A stretch of 64,000 bases of DNA from an uncultured Flavobacteriaceae bacterium (GCA_947487895.1 CANKYF010000003.1:62001-126000), one strand, 5' to 3'; positions 54,401-63,674 are shown, numbered from the stretch's first letter. A program made the numbers and translations. The notes: generated by a model from the sequence alone, not told the origin.

Positions 54401-54685
54401 AAAGCACAATTTGCACCAACTTTAGATTTTGAAATACTTGATATAGATAATGATAAAACCCCCGAAATTATTGGAATTGGCGGAGCATATAATTCTGAAG
54501 TTGAAACTATAAGATATGATGCTTCAAAAGGTTACATACTAAATACTTCATTAGAAGAAGTATATTCAAATACCATTCTATCCAATAATGATGTACTAGC
54601 TATTGAAAAAATAGTTATAAATGGTAAATCTCATTTGGTTCTACTCAATTCAAACAACAAACTTTCAATATTAAAAGTAAAATAA
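51422..54685 (+). CDS. CRTAC1/UnbV-type lipoprotein with FG-GAP repeats
   Basis: A 1087-residue surface lipoprotein; the signal ends with lipobox LFFSC. It carries many FG-GAP/VCBS-type repeats with a calcium-binding DxNxDG pattern, such as DVNNDGLEDIYF, DINNDGWLDIYI, DYDKDGDLDLYL, DFNHDGWPDIYV and DFDNDGDNDLFV, forming two beta propellers. Between them is an ASPIC/UnbV domain (GLGDASSIDSLKVIWHDDKTQ, about 555-585). Such proteins are common in Bacteroidota near polymer-uptake loci and are thought to bind glycans or cell-surface partners. A TAATTTTG box lies at 51387-51394, within a small hairpin; no 7-2-7 operator is seen ahead of it. It ends at a terminator shared with sucB. Confidence 0.9.
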   Translation: MTFLKSTYLVFLIIILFFSCDKTSKQSYYDDGKKTLFTLIPESHSNINFINTVKETEQLNFLNYTYIYNGGGVAVGDVNNDGLEDIYFTSNQNSNKLYLNKGNFVFEDITETAGVKDDKGWSTGVTMVDINNDGWLDIYICKSGSLNNNILRKNKLYVNQKDNTFKEESAKYRLNISDFSVQSYFFDYDKDGDLDLYLVNHRDDFNNNSDLTRQNVKHLTLKGSDKLLRNDNGRFYSATREAGVTNKAWGLSASIGDFNHDGWPDIYVANDFYEPDFLYINNKNGTFTDEILTRFNHISTNSMGSDFADINNDLLPDLIVLDMMAADRKRGKENMATMNTENFNLMVNNGFHYQYMSNMLQLNTSEGIYSEIGQLSGIAKTDWSWAPLIADFNNDGFNDLFITNGIERDLTNQDFRHQIKNDILEQKEFSLEEAINKMPSTKLANYLFVNNTDYTFKDVSKNYGFDTKVNSNGAVYTDLDNDGDLDLVLNNQSDKASIYRNNSKNNYLTVHLKGSEQNINAIGVKVEVYSNGIQQLKEVYPSRGYQSSVSYRLNFGLGDASSIDSLKVIWHDDKTQLLKNITANNTIDLSYSKSKKPYSTASDDSGIFETVDPKELGVNYKHEAVDFNDYDLQVLLPQKQSTIDNCMAVADVNNDGLDDLFIGNTLGHPAQLYIQNSLRKFTNTKQPAFFRDKAYNDNNAQFFDADNDGDLDLYVTSGNYSQSKNSQLLQDRLYLNNGKGSFKKGALPKMLSVTKAIAVIDFDNDGDNDLFVGGRVIPGEYPKAPESYLLENKNGKFINATDKYANEVKYIGLINDAVSSDYDNDGDEDLILAGEWMPITILNNENGTFSKVELDSNSKTGWYQSIKALDYDNDGDEDYLIGNFGENNKFHPSENSPLHIYANNFDDNKSYDFALSKTYEGELFPLRGKECSTEQTPFLKDKISSYKQFANSNLLEVYGHENINNALHLQAASFTSYYLENNKGTLKFKKLPNKAQFAPTLDFEILDIDNDKTPEIIGIGGAYNSEVETIRYDASKGYILNTSLEEVYSNTILSNNDVLAIEKIVINGKSHLVLLNSNNKLSILKVK

Positions 54686-54692
54686 ATTCCAT

Positions 54693-54726
54693 AAAAAAAA
54701 CCTGTTAACATAACTAACAGGGTTTT
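54693..54726. terminator. Terminator between the UnbV lipoprotein gene and sucB
   Basis: AAAACCTGTTA and TAACAGGGTTTT pair with one bulged base; A-rich before and T-rich after. Convergent genes end on both sides, so it probably serves both. Confidence 0.75.
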
Positions 54727-54752
54727 CAATTTTATAAATCGTATAATTATTA

Positions 54753-55961
54753 TTAAAGCTCCAAAGCTTTCTTAACATCATTATTCATTAAAATCTCAAC
54801 TGGATTTTCTAAAGCTTCTTTTACAGCCACTAAGAAACCAACACTTTCTTTACCATCAATAATTCTATGGTCATAAGATAATGCAACATACATAATTGGA
54901 CGAATTTCAACTTTACCATCTATAGCTACAGGACGCTCAACAATATTGTGCATTCCTAAAATACCACTTTGCGGTGGGTTGATAATAGGCGTAGATAACA
55001 TACTTCCAAATACACCACCGTTAGTAATAGTAAACGTACCACCTGTCATTTCATCTACAGTAATCTGTCCGTCTCTTGCTCTAAGTGCTAAACGTTTTAC
55101 TTCAGACTCTACACCTCTAAAACTTAAGTTTTCTGCATTTCTAATTACAGGAACCATTAATCCTTTTGGTCCAGAAACAGCTATACTAATATCACAGAAA
55201 TCATAAGATAACATTTCTTTACCATCTATCATAGAATTAACAGCAGGATACATTTTTAATGCTCTAACTATTGCTAATGTAAAGAAACTCATGAATCCTA
55301 AACTAACTCCATGTTTTGCTTTGAACGTTTCTTTGTATTCTTTTCTTAAAGCAAATATTGGTGACATATCAACCTCATTAAATGTGGTTAACATGGCTGT
55401 TGTATTTTTAGCCTCAACCAAACGTTCAGCTACTTTACGACGCAGCATAGACATTTTACTTCTAGAAGTTCCTCTGTTACCACCAGTTGGTGTCCCCATA
55501 GAAGGCACAGCTTTAATAGCATCGTCTTTAGTTACTCTTCCGTCTTTACCAGTACCATTTACTGATGCAGCATCCATACCTTTTTCTGCTAAAATCTTTT
55601 TTGCAGCAGGACTTGCAGTACCTGTAGCATACGTTTCAGTTTGCACTGGAGCACTTTTCACCTCAGCCTTTGGTGCTTCTTCTTTAACTTCAGCTTTAGG
55701 AGCTTCTCCACCCTCTGGTTTTTCAGCGCTTGTATCAATTAAACAAACTACGGCTCCTACATCAACAGCATCTCCTTCTTCAGCTTTCAGTGTTATGGTA
55801 CCACTAACTTCCGCAGGAAGCTCCAAAGTTGCCTTATCACTATCTACTTCTGCAATTGCTTGGTCTTTTTCAACATAATCTCCATCTTCTACTAACCAAG
55901 TAGCTATTTCTACTTCTGTGATAGACTCTCCTGGTGATGGTACTTTCATTTCTAAAATCAT
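54753..55961 (-). CDS. sucB: 2-oxoglutarate dehydrogenase E2 component (dihydrolipoyl succinyltransferase)
   Basis: Core enzyme of the 2-oxoglutarate dehydrogenase complex in the TCA cycle, 402 residues. Lipoyl domain with lipoylated Lys-43 in [10 protein letters not shown], an Ala/Glu/Pro/Lys-rich hinge (about 85-115), the E3-binding domain [18 protein letters not shown] with [10 protein letters not shown], and a catalytic domain with the HxxxD motif in [11 protein letters not shown] near residue 374. It follows sucA by 39 nt in the same direction. Confidence 0.97.
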   Translation of the reverse strand: MILEMKVPSPGESITEVEIATWLVEDGDYVEKDQAIAEVDSDKATLELPAEVSGTITLKAEEGDAVDVGAVVCLIDTSAEKPEGGEAPKAEVKEEAPKAEVKSAPVQTETYATGTASPAAKKILAEKGMDAASVNGTGKDGRVTKDDAIKAVPSMGTPTGGNRGTSRSKMSMLRRKVAERLVEAKNTTAMLTTFNEVDMSPIFALRKEYKETFKAKHGVSLGFMSFFTLAIVRALKMYPAVNSMIDGKEMLSYDFCDISIAVSGPKGLMVPVIRNAENLSFRGVESEVKRLALRARDGQITVDEMTGGTFTITNGGVFGSMLSTPIINPPQSGILGMHNIVERPVAIDGKVEIRPIMYVALSYDHRIIDGKESVGFLVAVKEALENPVEILMNNDVKKALEL

Positions 55962-56000
55962 CTCTGTAATAATTTTAATTGTAAATTTTTCCTTTTAATT

Positions 56001-58739
56001 TTATATACTGAAAACGTCTTCTATAACTTTACGTTGTCTTGCTTTATCTCTTGTACTAGATCCTGGTGCTGGCACCGAGTTATATGGTCTTGCACAAACC
56101 TCAAGTTTTACTACATCTAAACGTTGAGCCATATGACCCCAAGCCCCCATATTTTTAGGTTCCTCTTGCGCCCAAATGTACTTTTCAACATTTGGATAAC
56201 GATTAATAATAGCTTGAATTTTTTCTATATGAAGTGGAAATAATTGCTCTACTCTAACTAAAGCAACATCTTCTCTATTTTGTTCTTCTCTTTCAGCTAA
56301 TAGTTCGTAATAGAATTTACCCGTACAGAACACTAACTTTTTAACTGCATCTGGACTAATTGTATCATCAATTATCTCCTGAAATTGACCATTAGCCAAA
56401 TCTTTTAATGGTGATACTGCTTTAGGATGTCTTAATAAACTCTTTGGTGTAAATACAATTAATGGCTTTCTATAATTACGTTTCATTTGTCTACGTAACA
56501 AATGGTAGAAATTTGCAGGCGTTGTACAATCTACAACAATCATATTATCATTAGCACACAATTGTAAGTAACGCTCCATTCTGGCTGAGGAGTGTTCTGA
56601 CCCTTGTCCTTCATAACCATGAGGTAATAATACCACTATCCCATTTTGAGCTTTCCATTTATCTTCTGCGGCCGACAAATACTGATCGAAAATTATTTGC
56701 GCACCATTACTAAAATCACCAAACTGTGCTTCCCAAATAGTTAATGTATCTGGGTTTGCCATGGCATAACCATAATCAAAACCTAAAACACCATATTCTG
56801 ATAAGAACGAATTGTAAATATACATTTCGCCTTTATTATTTGGGTTTGTATTTAATAGATTGATTCGTTCTTCTGAAATCTCATCACGTAAAATAGCATG
56901 ACGATGACTAAACGTACCACGCTCTACATCTTGACCTGAGATTCTAATATTGAAACCTTCTTCTAATAAACTTCCGTAAGCCAAAGTTTCTGCCATTCCC
57001 CAATCTAAAGCATCGGTTTCAAAAACCATTTTCTCTCTACCTTTAAGAATTCGTTCTGCTTTACGTAAAAATTTAACGCCTTCTGGAGAAGTAGATACTA
57101 TTTTAGATATCTGTTTTAAACCATCTTCAGCATAAGAAGTATCAACAGTTTCAAGCATAGCATCAAGACCTTGACGTTTAAAATCTGTCCAACGCTCTTC
57201 CATAAACTCTCTTACTTTAGAAGAGTCAGCCTCCTTTGCCTTAGTGTATTCACTTTCTAATCTATCTCTAAATTCTGAAACAATCCCTTCAGAATAAGAC
57301 TTATCTATAGTTCCTTCAGCAATTAATCTGTCTGAATATATTTTAAATGGATTAGGATGTTTTGATATGTTTTTATAAAGTTTTGGTTGCGTAAATCTTG
57401 GCTCATCACCTTCATTATGTCCATACTTTCTATATCCTAATAAATCTATGTAGACATCTTTTTTGAAACGCATTCTGTAGTCTAGCGCCATTTCAATAGC
57501 ATGTGCCACAGCTTCAGCATCATCTGAATTAACATGCATTACTGGAGATAACGTTACTTTTGCTACATCTGTACAATAAGTACTAGAACGAGCATCTAAA
57601 TAATTAGTTGTAAATCCAATTTGGTTATTCACTACAATATGAATAGTCCCTCCTGTTTTATAACCATTTAACTGACTCATTTGAGCCACCTCATAGGCAA
57701 TACCTTGACCTGCAATAGCAGCATCACCATGTACTAAAATTGGAATAATTTTAGAATCATCGCCATTATAATCGTCATCTATTTTTGCTCTAGTAATACC
57801 TTCTGCAACTGGGCCAACTGTTTCTAAATGCGACGGATTTGGCACCAAATTCATCTTTATAGACTTCCCGTTTTGGTAAGTTTTATGAAGCGTTAAACCT
57901 AAATGGTATTTAACATCTCCATCAATATTTTGATCTTCAAAATCTTTACCTTCAAACTCACTAAAAAGTTCGTGTAAAGGTTTTCTAAAAATGTTCACCA
58001 ACGTACTTAAACGTCCGCGATGCGCCATTCCTAAAACACACTCTTCAACACCATATTTTTCAACAGCATTATAAAGTACATTACTTATAGCTGGTATTAA
58101 TGACTCTCCTCCTTCTAATGAAAAACGTTTTTGTCCAACATATTTTGTCTGTAAAAAGTTTTCAAAATTTACAGCCTGATTCAACTTTGAAAGAATGTAT
58201 TTTTTAGTATCTGCAGAATATGTTGGATGATTATCATTAACATTCAACTTTTCTTGCCACCATTTAATAACTTCTGGATTACGCAAATACATATATTCTA
58301 CACCAATAGCATCACAATAAATTCTATCTAAGTGCTTAATAATTTCACGTAAAGGTTGTGCTTTTAATCCTAAAACTTCACCTGCATTAAAAATAGTATC
58401 TAAATCTTTTTCACTTAGACCAAAGTTTTCTAATTCTAATGTTGGTTTATAGGCACGTCTTTCTCTAACTGGGTTTGTTCTGGTAAACAAATGCCCACGC
58501 ATTCTATAACCATCAATTAACTTAACAACTTGAAATTCTTTTTGAAGGTGTTCTGGCATTTGCGTTGAAACGCCTTCAATTATTTCACCATCTAAACCAT
58601 AGTTATCACTTCCAAAATCATAGCCTTGAAAAAAGGCTCTCCAACTAGGCTCAACACTATCTGGATTTTGTAAATACTGCTCGTATAAATCGGCAAAATA
58701 AGCCGTATGTGCTGCGTTTAAAAAGGAATATTTATCCAT
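56001..58739 (-). CDS. sucA: 2-oxoglutarate dehydrogenase E1 component
   Basis: Thiamine diphosphate-dependent decarboxylase that starts the complex reaction; 912 residues, close to the 933 of E. coli. Begins FLNAAHTAYFADLYEQYLQNPDSVEPSWRAFF, the family N-terminus. Further blocks: GMAHRGRLSTLVNI, HGDAAIAGQGIAYE (ThDP pyrophosphate and metal region), RYGHNEGDEPRFTQP-like KYGHNEGDEP and FSHRHAILRDE. C-terminal part has LPHGYEGQGSEHSSAR. A possible -7 box TATTTTTG lies on the minus strand at 58778-58785, 38 nt upstream. Confidence 0.98.
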   Translation of the reverse strand: MDKYSFLNAAHTAYFADLYEQYLQNPDSVEPSWRAFFQGYDFGSDNYGLDGEIIEGVSTQMPEHLQKEFQVVKLIDGYRMRGHLFTRTNPVRERRAYKPTLELENFGLSEKDLDTIFNAGEVLGLKAQPLREIIKHLDRIYCDAIGVEYMYLRNPEVIKWWQEKLNVNDNHPTYSADTKKYILSKLNQAVNFENFLQTKYVGQKRFSLEGGESLIPAISNVLYNAVEKYGVEECVLGMAHRGRLSTLVNIFRKPLHELFSEFEGKDFEDQNIDGDVKYHLGLTLHKTYQNGKSIKMNLVPNPSHLETVGPVAEGITRAKIDDDYNGDDSKIIPILVHGDAAIAGQGIAYEVAQMSQLNGYKTGGTIHIVVNNQIGFTTNYLDARSSTYCTDVAKVTLSPVMHVNSDDAEAVAHAIEMALDYRMRFKKDVYIDLLGYRKYGHNEGDEPRFTQPKLYKNISKHPNPFKIYSDRLIAEGTIDKSYSEGIVSEFRDRLESEYTKAKEADSSKVREFMEERWTDFKRQGLDAMLETVDTSYAEDGLKQISKIVSTSPEGVKFLRKAERILKGREKMVFETDALDWGMAETLAYGSLLEEGFNIRISGQDVERGTFSHRHAILRDEISEERINLLNTNPNNKGEMYIYNSFLSEYGVLGFDYGYAMANPDTLTIWEAQFGDFSNGAQIIFDQYLSAAEDKWKAQNGIVVLLPHGYEGQGSEHSSARMERYLQLCANDNMIVVDCTTPANFYHLLRRQMKRNYRKPLIVFTPKSLLRHPKAVSPLKDLANGQFQEIIDDTISPDAVKKLVFCTGKFYYELLAEREEQNREDVALVRVEQLFPLHIEKIQAIINRYPNVEKYIWAQEEPKNMGAWGHMAQRLDVVKLEVCARPYNSVPAPGSSTRDKARQRKVIEDVFSI

Positions 58740-58996
58740 TATTTTTTATCCTAAACTCGTGTTAAAAATACATTCTTCAAAAATACAACTTTTATAAAAA
58801 TTAGGTATTAGTTTGTAAAGAATTAAAAGCTTTGTCATTACTTTTAATAAATACCTTCTTTTAAATGTTAATTTTTTAATGATTCTCAAATATTTAATTG
58901 CTTTTCTTTTAATCATTAAAAACTTGTAATCCTTACAATACCAATCTTATTAAATATTAACATTTATAACAAACATGTCTTTGATACTTAACAAGT

Positions 58997-59344
58997 CTAA
59001 TAACAATTACGAAACCATACTTTTTGCCATTCTCGTTTTAGAATAAGAAAAGACACTTCTTCGGCTAACTTAACAATATCATCACCATTAAGAGCCTTTA
59101 CCTCTTTTTCTGAAACATCTACTATGTATAGAAGATTTAAATATTCTGAAAACTTTTCTTGAATAAGCTTATAGACCGTTTCATGTAACAACAATTTTAA
59201 ACTAGAAGGCAAAGTGTCTTCATGAAAATCTAAATCTATATTGGCATATAAAAAGTCTTTGTTAAGTTGAAGTATTAATTTTTTATACAAGTCTAATTGA
59301 TTTGCCTTTTCAATTAGTTCATTAAAAGTAGTTGGAAGTTGCAT
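58997..59344 (-). CDS. Hypothetical protein coupled to the polyprenyl synthase gene
   Basis: Not recognised. A 115-residue acidic, helix-rich cytoplasmic protein with no signal or membrane segment (MQLPTTFNELIEKANQLDLYKKLILQLNKDF and a C-terminal EEVSFLILKREWQKVWF). Its ATG overlaps the polyprenyl synthase stop by one base (TAATG on the minus strand), so the two are translationally coupled and probably act in the same step or complex. The 250 nt after it (58740-58996) are AT-rich and hold the sucA promoter region but nothing else I can see. Confidence 0.7.
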   Translation of the reverse strand: MQLPTTFNELIEKANQLDLYKKLILQLNKDFLYANIDLDFHEDTLPSSLKLLLHETVYKLIQEKFSEYLNLLYIVDVSEKEVKALNGDDIVKLAEEVSFLILKREWQKVWFRNCY

Positions 59345-60318
59345 TACACAGTTCTACTCATTAAACTATTCCCAAAATCTTTCAATAGCTGTTTTCTTTC
59401 TTCAGAAATACTTAAAGTATCTAAAACTGTAAAGGCTTTATTTGTATAATCTTTAACCGCTTCTTTAGTTGCATTAGCAGCACCTATAGATTCAAATAAT
59501 TCTTTAACCACATTAATTTTTTCGTCTTTTTTAGTAGTTTCAGAATTAAATAAGTTGATTAATTGTTTAGTTTCATTGTTAGATCCAAACTCTAATGCCT
59601 TTAAATATAAATAGGTTTTTTTATTCTCAATTATATCACCACCAACTTGTTTTCCAAATATTTTAGGATCTCCAAAAGCATCTAAATAATCATCTTGCAA
59701 CTGAAATGCTAAGCCCAAATTTCTTCCAAATTCATAAATATTTTCTTGATCTTCCTCTGAAGCTCCTGAAATGATAGCCCCCATTTTCATTGCTGCAGCC
59801 ACTAAAACGGATGTCTTATATTCAATCATTTTTAAATACTCAGGAATTGTTACGTCATTTCTAGTCTCAAAATCAACATCATATTGCTGACCCTCACAAA
59901 CCTCTAAAGCTGTTTTACTAAATGTTTGATTTAATGATTTGTATACTTCAGGCGGATAACTTTCAAATAATTGATAGGCCATAATTAACATGGCATCTCC
60001 CGATAAAATACCAGTGTTTATATCCCATTTTTCATGTACAGTCTTTTTCCCTCTACGTAAAGGTGCATCGTCCATAATATCATCATGAACCAATGTGAAA
60101 TTATGAAATACCTCAACCGCTAATGCTGCATTTAAACCTTCTTTATAATTACCTTCAAAAATATCGGCACTCATTAAAGTTAAGACGGGTCTTAAACGTT
60201 TCCCCCCTAATTTCATAATGTATTGAATAGGATCATATAATCCTTTAGGTTCTTTTACAATGGTATAATCTTGCAAAAAACTCAAAAACTCTTTTTGGTA
60301 TTCTTCTACTGAAAGCAT
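59344..60318 (-). CDS. Trans-isoprenyl diphosphate synthase (polyprenyl synthetase)
   Basis: A 324-residue prenyltransferase that extends allylic diphosphates with isopentenyl diphosphate. First Asp-rich motif: VHDDIMDDAPLRRGKKTVHEKW (about residue 80); second: QLQDDYLDAFGD (about 208). The residue five before the first Asp-rich motif is Phe (FTLVHDD), which in this family tends to limit chain length, so a short-chain product such as geranylgeranyl diphosphate is more likely than a quinone tail; this is inference. The next gene overlaps its stop by one base. Confidence 0.9.
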   Translation of the reverse strand: MLSVEEYQKEFLSFLQDYTIVKEPKGLYDPIQYIMKLGGKRLRPVLTLMSADIFEGNYKEGLNAALAVEVFHNFTLVHDDIMDDAPLRRGKKTVHEKWDINTGILSGDAMLIMAYQLFESYPPEVYKSLNQTFSKTALEVCEGQQYDVDFETRNDVTIPEYLKMIEYKTSVLVAAAMKMGAIISGASEEDQENIYEFGRNLGLAFQLQDDYLDAFGDPKIFGKQVGGDIIENKKTYLYLKALEFGSNNETKQLINLFNSETTKKDEKINVVKELFESIGAANATKEAVKDYTNKAFTVLDTLSISEERKQLLKDFGNSLMSRTV

Positions 60319-60392
60319 TCAGCAAAAATAAATGAATTCAACGTATTAAAACACTACAAGTTAAACTTAGTGTTAAAAAAAAGCAAAACTTT

Positions 60393-60420
60393 GGAAACTT
60401 TTTTTGTTTTTAAAGTTTCC
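60393..60420. promoter_or_regulatory. Probable TetR operator overlapping the promoter of the efflux operon
   Basis: Inverted repeat GGAAACTTT (60393-60401) and AAAGTTTCC (60412-60420), 9-bp perfect arms with a 10-nt spacer. The spacer contains the -33 TTTG (60403-60406), 19 nt from the -7 box. A bound repressor would therefore block the polymerase. Confidence 0.75.
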
Positions 60421-60433
60421 GAACTTACATTTG
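60403..60433 (+). promoter_or_regulatory. Promoter of the tetR-tolC-MFP-RND operon
   Basis: TTTG (60403-60406), 19 nt, TACATTTG (60426-60433): full consensus. The start codon at 60443 is only 9 nt beyond the -7 box, so the mRNA is nearly leaderless. Confidence 0.75.
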
Positions 60434-60442
60434 TACCTGATT

Positions 60443-61048
60443 ATGGGAGAAAAGATAATAGAAAGAGCTACAGAATTGTTTTTAAACTTCGGATTTAAAA
60501 GCGTTACAATGGATGATATTGCCAACGAAATGGGCATATCTAAAAAAACCATATATGTACATTTTGCTAATAAAACTAAGTTGGTAGAGGCCACAACATT
60601 TTCAATATTTGAAAGAATTAGCATGGGTATTGATGACATTTGCGAAACTTCAGTAAACCCTATTGAAGAATTGTATGATGTAAAGAAGTTTGTTTTAAAA
60701 AATCTGAAAAACGAAAAAACATCGCCACAGTATCAGTTAAAAAAATACTATCCTCAAATTCATGACCAACTAATGGTAAAACAATTTGACAAGATGTTTG
60801 GTTCTGTTAAAGATAGTCTTCAAAAAGGAGTAGATACTGGATTATTTAGAAAGGCCATAGATGTAGATTTTATCTCTAGAATGTACTTTAATGGTATGAC
60901 CGGCATAAAAGATGTCACCATATTTCCTCCAGATATATTTGACATGCAATACCTGACTGAAAGTTACTTAGAATATCATTTGAGAGCCATTGTTACAAAC
61001 AAGGGACTTGAAATACTTAACATGTTTATAAAATCAAATCAATCATAA
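60443..61048 (+). CDS. TetR family transcriptional regulator of the efflux operon
   Basis: A 201-residue repressor. N-terminal helix-turn-helix: ATELFLNFGFKSVTMDDIANEMGISKKTIYVHFANKTKL (about 9-46). The C-terminal ligand and dimer domain is unrelated to named subfamilies. I start at ATG 60443 (MGEKIIERATE); an in-frame upstream start at 60404 would lie inside the promoter. It is the first gene of its own target operon: tolC-type gene 5 nt after its stop, then the adaptor and pump genes. An inverted repeat over the -33 element is the probable autoregulatory site. Confidence 0.93.
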   Translation: MGEKIIERATELFLNFGFKSVTMDDIANEMGISKKTIYVHFANKTKLVEATTFSIFERISMGIDDICETSVNPIEELYDVKKFVLKNLKNEKTSPQYQLKKYYPQIHDQLMVKQFDKMFGSVKDSLQKGVDTGLFRKAIDVDFISRMYFNGMTGIKDVTIFPPDIFDMQYLTESYLEYHLRAIVTNKGLEILNMFIKSNQS

Positions 61049-61053
61049 ACAAC

Positions 61054-62460
61054 ATGAAAAACAAATTAATTTTAATATTTAGTTTTCTATGCAGTTCTAT
61101 ACTTTTTGGGCAAGAGGCTAATCATAGTTTTTCTTTACAAGAAGCCATAGATTATGCATTAGAAAACAACCGTACTGCAAAAAATGCGGCTTTAGATATT
61201 AAAGCAGCAGAAAAGCAGAAATGGGAAACCACAACTATAGGATTGCCGCAAATTAATGGTTCTATTGAATACCAAAACTGGCTAAAACAACAGGTGTCTT
61301 TACTACCTGCCGCAGCTTTTGACAATACCCAAAGCACTATCGACATTGTAAATGACTACTTTGATACAAATCAAACTAATTTTGATGTCGATACTCCTGA
61401 AGGTTTTATCCCATTACGTTTTGGCACTCAACAAACTGTTAATGCATCAGTTACTTTAAGCCAACTTATTTTTGACGGTTCATATCTAGTAGGGCTACAA
61501 TCTGCTAAAGTATTTTTAGAAATCTCTAAAAACGCCAAAGAAAAAACAAATTTAGAAGTTAGAAAAGCAGTTATCAATGCATACGGTAATGTTTTGTTAG
61601 CTGAAGAAAGCGTAATGATATTAGAGCGTAATATTACTGTTCTCAAGAAAAATCTTGATGAAACTACCAAAACCTATGAAAACGGACTTGCTGAAGAAGA
61701 AAGTGTGGAACAATTGCAAATCACATTGTCTAGCATTGAAAGCAACTTAAACAAAACTAACAGGTTAAAGGCGTTAGCATATCAAATGTTGAATATTACA
61801 CTAGGTTTAGATATTAATTCTAACACTACTTTAAAAGATACTTTAGAAAATCTAACGGCTCAAAATATTAACCTAAATATTATCAATAGTTCTAATAATA
61901 TTGAAAATACTATAGATTATAAAATAGCTCAAAATGATAAAAAGTCTAAAGAACTATTATTAAAATTAGAAAAAAGTAAGGCGTTACCAAATCTTTCCGC
62001 ATTTGTAAATGGCGGTTATTCTGCATTTAGTGATTCGTTTACATTTACAAATAGTGATCAAACATGGTTTGGCTCCTCACTACTAGGAATTAACATGAAC
62101 ATTCCAATTTTTAGTTCAGGAGGAAGAAGCGCAGCAACCCAACGTGCTAAAATTAATCTTGAAAAAGCAAAAGAAGATTTAACTGAAGTAGAGCAACAAC
62201 TCAAACTACAAATAGCTGCCGCTAAAAGCGATTATCAATTTGCTATTGAAGACTATGACAACAAAAAGCAAAACCTAAATTTAGCTGAAAGAATAGAACA
62301 AAAAAACCAAACTAAATTTTCTGAAGGTATTGCTTCTAGTTTTGACTTAAGACAAGCACAAACGCAACTTTATAGTTCTCAACAAGAATTTCTTCAAGCC
62401 ATGCTTGATGTCATCAATAAAAAAGCTGAATTAGACACCATTTTAAACTCAAAACAATAA
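61054..62460 (+). CDS. TolC family outer-membrane efflux protein
   Basis: A 468-residue outer-membrane channel protein with signal peptide FLCSSILFGQ. Two repeats of the OEP domain are visible as long helical runs, for example SLQEAIDYALENNRTAKNAALDIKAAEKQKW and LQIAAAKSDYQFAIEDYDNKKQNLNLAERIEQKNQTKFSEGIASSFDLRQAQTQL, with beta strands in between. It forms the exit duct for the RND pump encoded downstream. 12 nt precede the adaptor gene. Confidence 0.95.
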   Translation: MKNKLILIFSFLCSSILFGQEANHSFSLQEAIDYALENNRTAKNAALDIKAAEKQKWETTTIGLPQINGSIEYQNWLKQQVSLLPAAAFDNTQSTIDIVNDYFDTNQTNFDVDTPEGFIPLRFGTQQTVNASVTLSQLIFDGSYLVGLQSAKVFLEISKNAKEKTNLEVRKAVINAYGNVLLAEESVMILERNITVLKKNLDETTKTYENGLAEEESVEQLQITLSSIESNLNKTNRLKALAYQMLNITLGLDINSNTTLKDTLENLTAQNINLNIINSSNNIENTIDYKIAQNDKKSKELLLKLEKSKALPNLSAFVNGGYSAFSDSFTFTNSDQTWFGSSLLGINMNIPIFSSGGRSAATQRAKINLEKAKEDLTEVEQQLKLQIAAAKSDYQFAIEDYDNKKQNLNLAERIEQKNQTKFSEGIASSFDLRQAQTQLYSSQQEFLQAMLDVINKKAELDTILNSKQ

Positions 62461-62472
62461 CCCATCATTATT

Positions 62473-63645
62473 ATGAAATATTTTTATTTAACCGTTGTAA
62501 GCGCCATAATACTAACATCATGTGGTGGAGAAAACAAACAATCTGTTGAAGACATTATAGCTTCTAAAGATTTAGAACTTATTAGAAAAAAGAAAACCGA
62601 ACTTGATGCTAAAGCTCAAGAAATTTCTACTCAATTAAAAGAATTAGAAAAAGAAATTAAGGTTTTAGACCCTCAAGAAAAAATACCTTTAATTACAACT
62701 TTTGCTGCTAAAGAAACTGTTTTTAATCACTTTGTAGAATTACAAGGTAATGTAAGCACCAAGCAAAACGTGGTTATCTATCCAGAATTTTCAGGTACAT
62801 TAACTAGAGTATATGTAAAAGAAGGACAAAAAGTAAGCAAAGGACAAATACTTGCAAAAATTGATGATGGCGGATTAAGCCAACAATTAACACAATTACA
62901 AATTCAAGCAGATTTAGCTAAAACAACTTTTGAACGCCAAGAAAGACTTTGGAATCAAAAAATAGGAAGCGAAATTCAATATTTACAAGCTAAATCTAGT
63001 TATGAAGCACAAGAACAAGCTGTAAGCCAATTAAAACAACAAGTTGGCAAAACCGTTGTTAGAGCACCTTTTTCAGGAACCATTGATGATGTCATCACAG
63101 AACAAGGTACCGTTGTAGCTCCCGGACAATCTATGCTATTTAGAATTGTAAACTTACAAGACATGTACATTGAAACAGATGTACCAGAACGTTACATTTC
63201 TAACGTAATTCCAGGCAAAAAGGTAGAAGTTGAATTCCCTATTCTTGGAAAAAAACTAGACGCAAAAATTCGTCAAGCAGGAAACTTTATCAATCCAGCG
63301 AATAGAACGTTTAAGGCAGAAATTGCCATTAATAATAAAAACAATAATATCAAACCAAACCTAACTGCAAAACTTAAAATCAACGATTATACCAGTGATA
63401 ATGCTATTTTAATTAAACAAAGTATCATTTCTGAAAATGCAGAAGGAGAACAATATGTTTATATCGTTTCAAATAAAAATAATTCTATGGCAAAAGCTAA
63501 ACGTGTCATTATAGAAACTGGAAAAACGCAAGGAGATAATATTGAAGTACTTTCTGGTTTAAAGAATGGCGATGAAATTATTGACGAAGGTGCTAGAAGC
63601 GTAAAAGACGGGCAAGATGTTAAAATCTTGAAAATTGAAGTTTAA
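62473..63645 (+). CDS. RND efflux periplasmic adaptor (membrane fusion protein), lipoprotein
   Basis: A 390-residue adaptor. Lipobox ILTSC anchors it to the inner membrane. A helical region with heptads (KKTELDAKAQEISTQLKELEKEI, about 30-60) precedes the barrel-sandwich domain GTLTRVYVKEGQKVSKGQILAKIDDG, a short alpha hairpin (QLQIQADLAKTTFERQERLWNQK) and VRAPFSGTIDDVITEQGTVVAPGQ. The C-terminal beta-barrel domain ends at LSGLKNGDEIIDEGARSV. It links the outer-membrane channel with the RND permease. An extra N-terminal helix after the lipobox is unusual but seen in Bacteroidota adaptors. Confidence 0.95.
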   Translation: MKYFYLTVVSAIILTSCGGENKQSVEDIIASKDLELIRKKKTELDAKAQEISTQLKELEKEIKVLDPQEKIPLITTFAAKETVFNHFVELQGNVSTKQNVVIYPEFSGTLTRVYVKEGQKVSKGQILAKIDDGGLSQQLTQLQIQADLAKTTFERQERLWNQKIGSEIQYLQAKSSYEAQEQAVSQLKQQVGKTVVRAPFSGTIDDVITEQGTVVAPGQSMLFRIVNLQDMYIETDVPERYISNVIPGKKVEVEFPILGKKLDAKIRQAGNFINPANRTFKAEIAINNKNNNIKPNLTAKLKINDYTSDNAILIKQSIISENAEGEQYVYIVSNKNNSMAKAKRVIIETGKTQGDNIEVLSGLKNGDEIIDEGARSVKDGQDVKILKIEV

Positions 63646-63674
63646 AAATACTAACGTCTAAAGAATACAGACTA

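Noticed and set aside
58801-58807. A single TTAGGTA half-site upstream of sucA
   Set aside because: The other arm is missing and the distance to the nearest -7 box does not fit the 23-nt rule.
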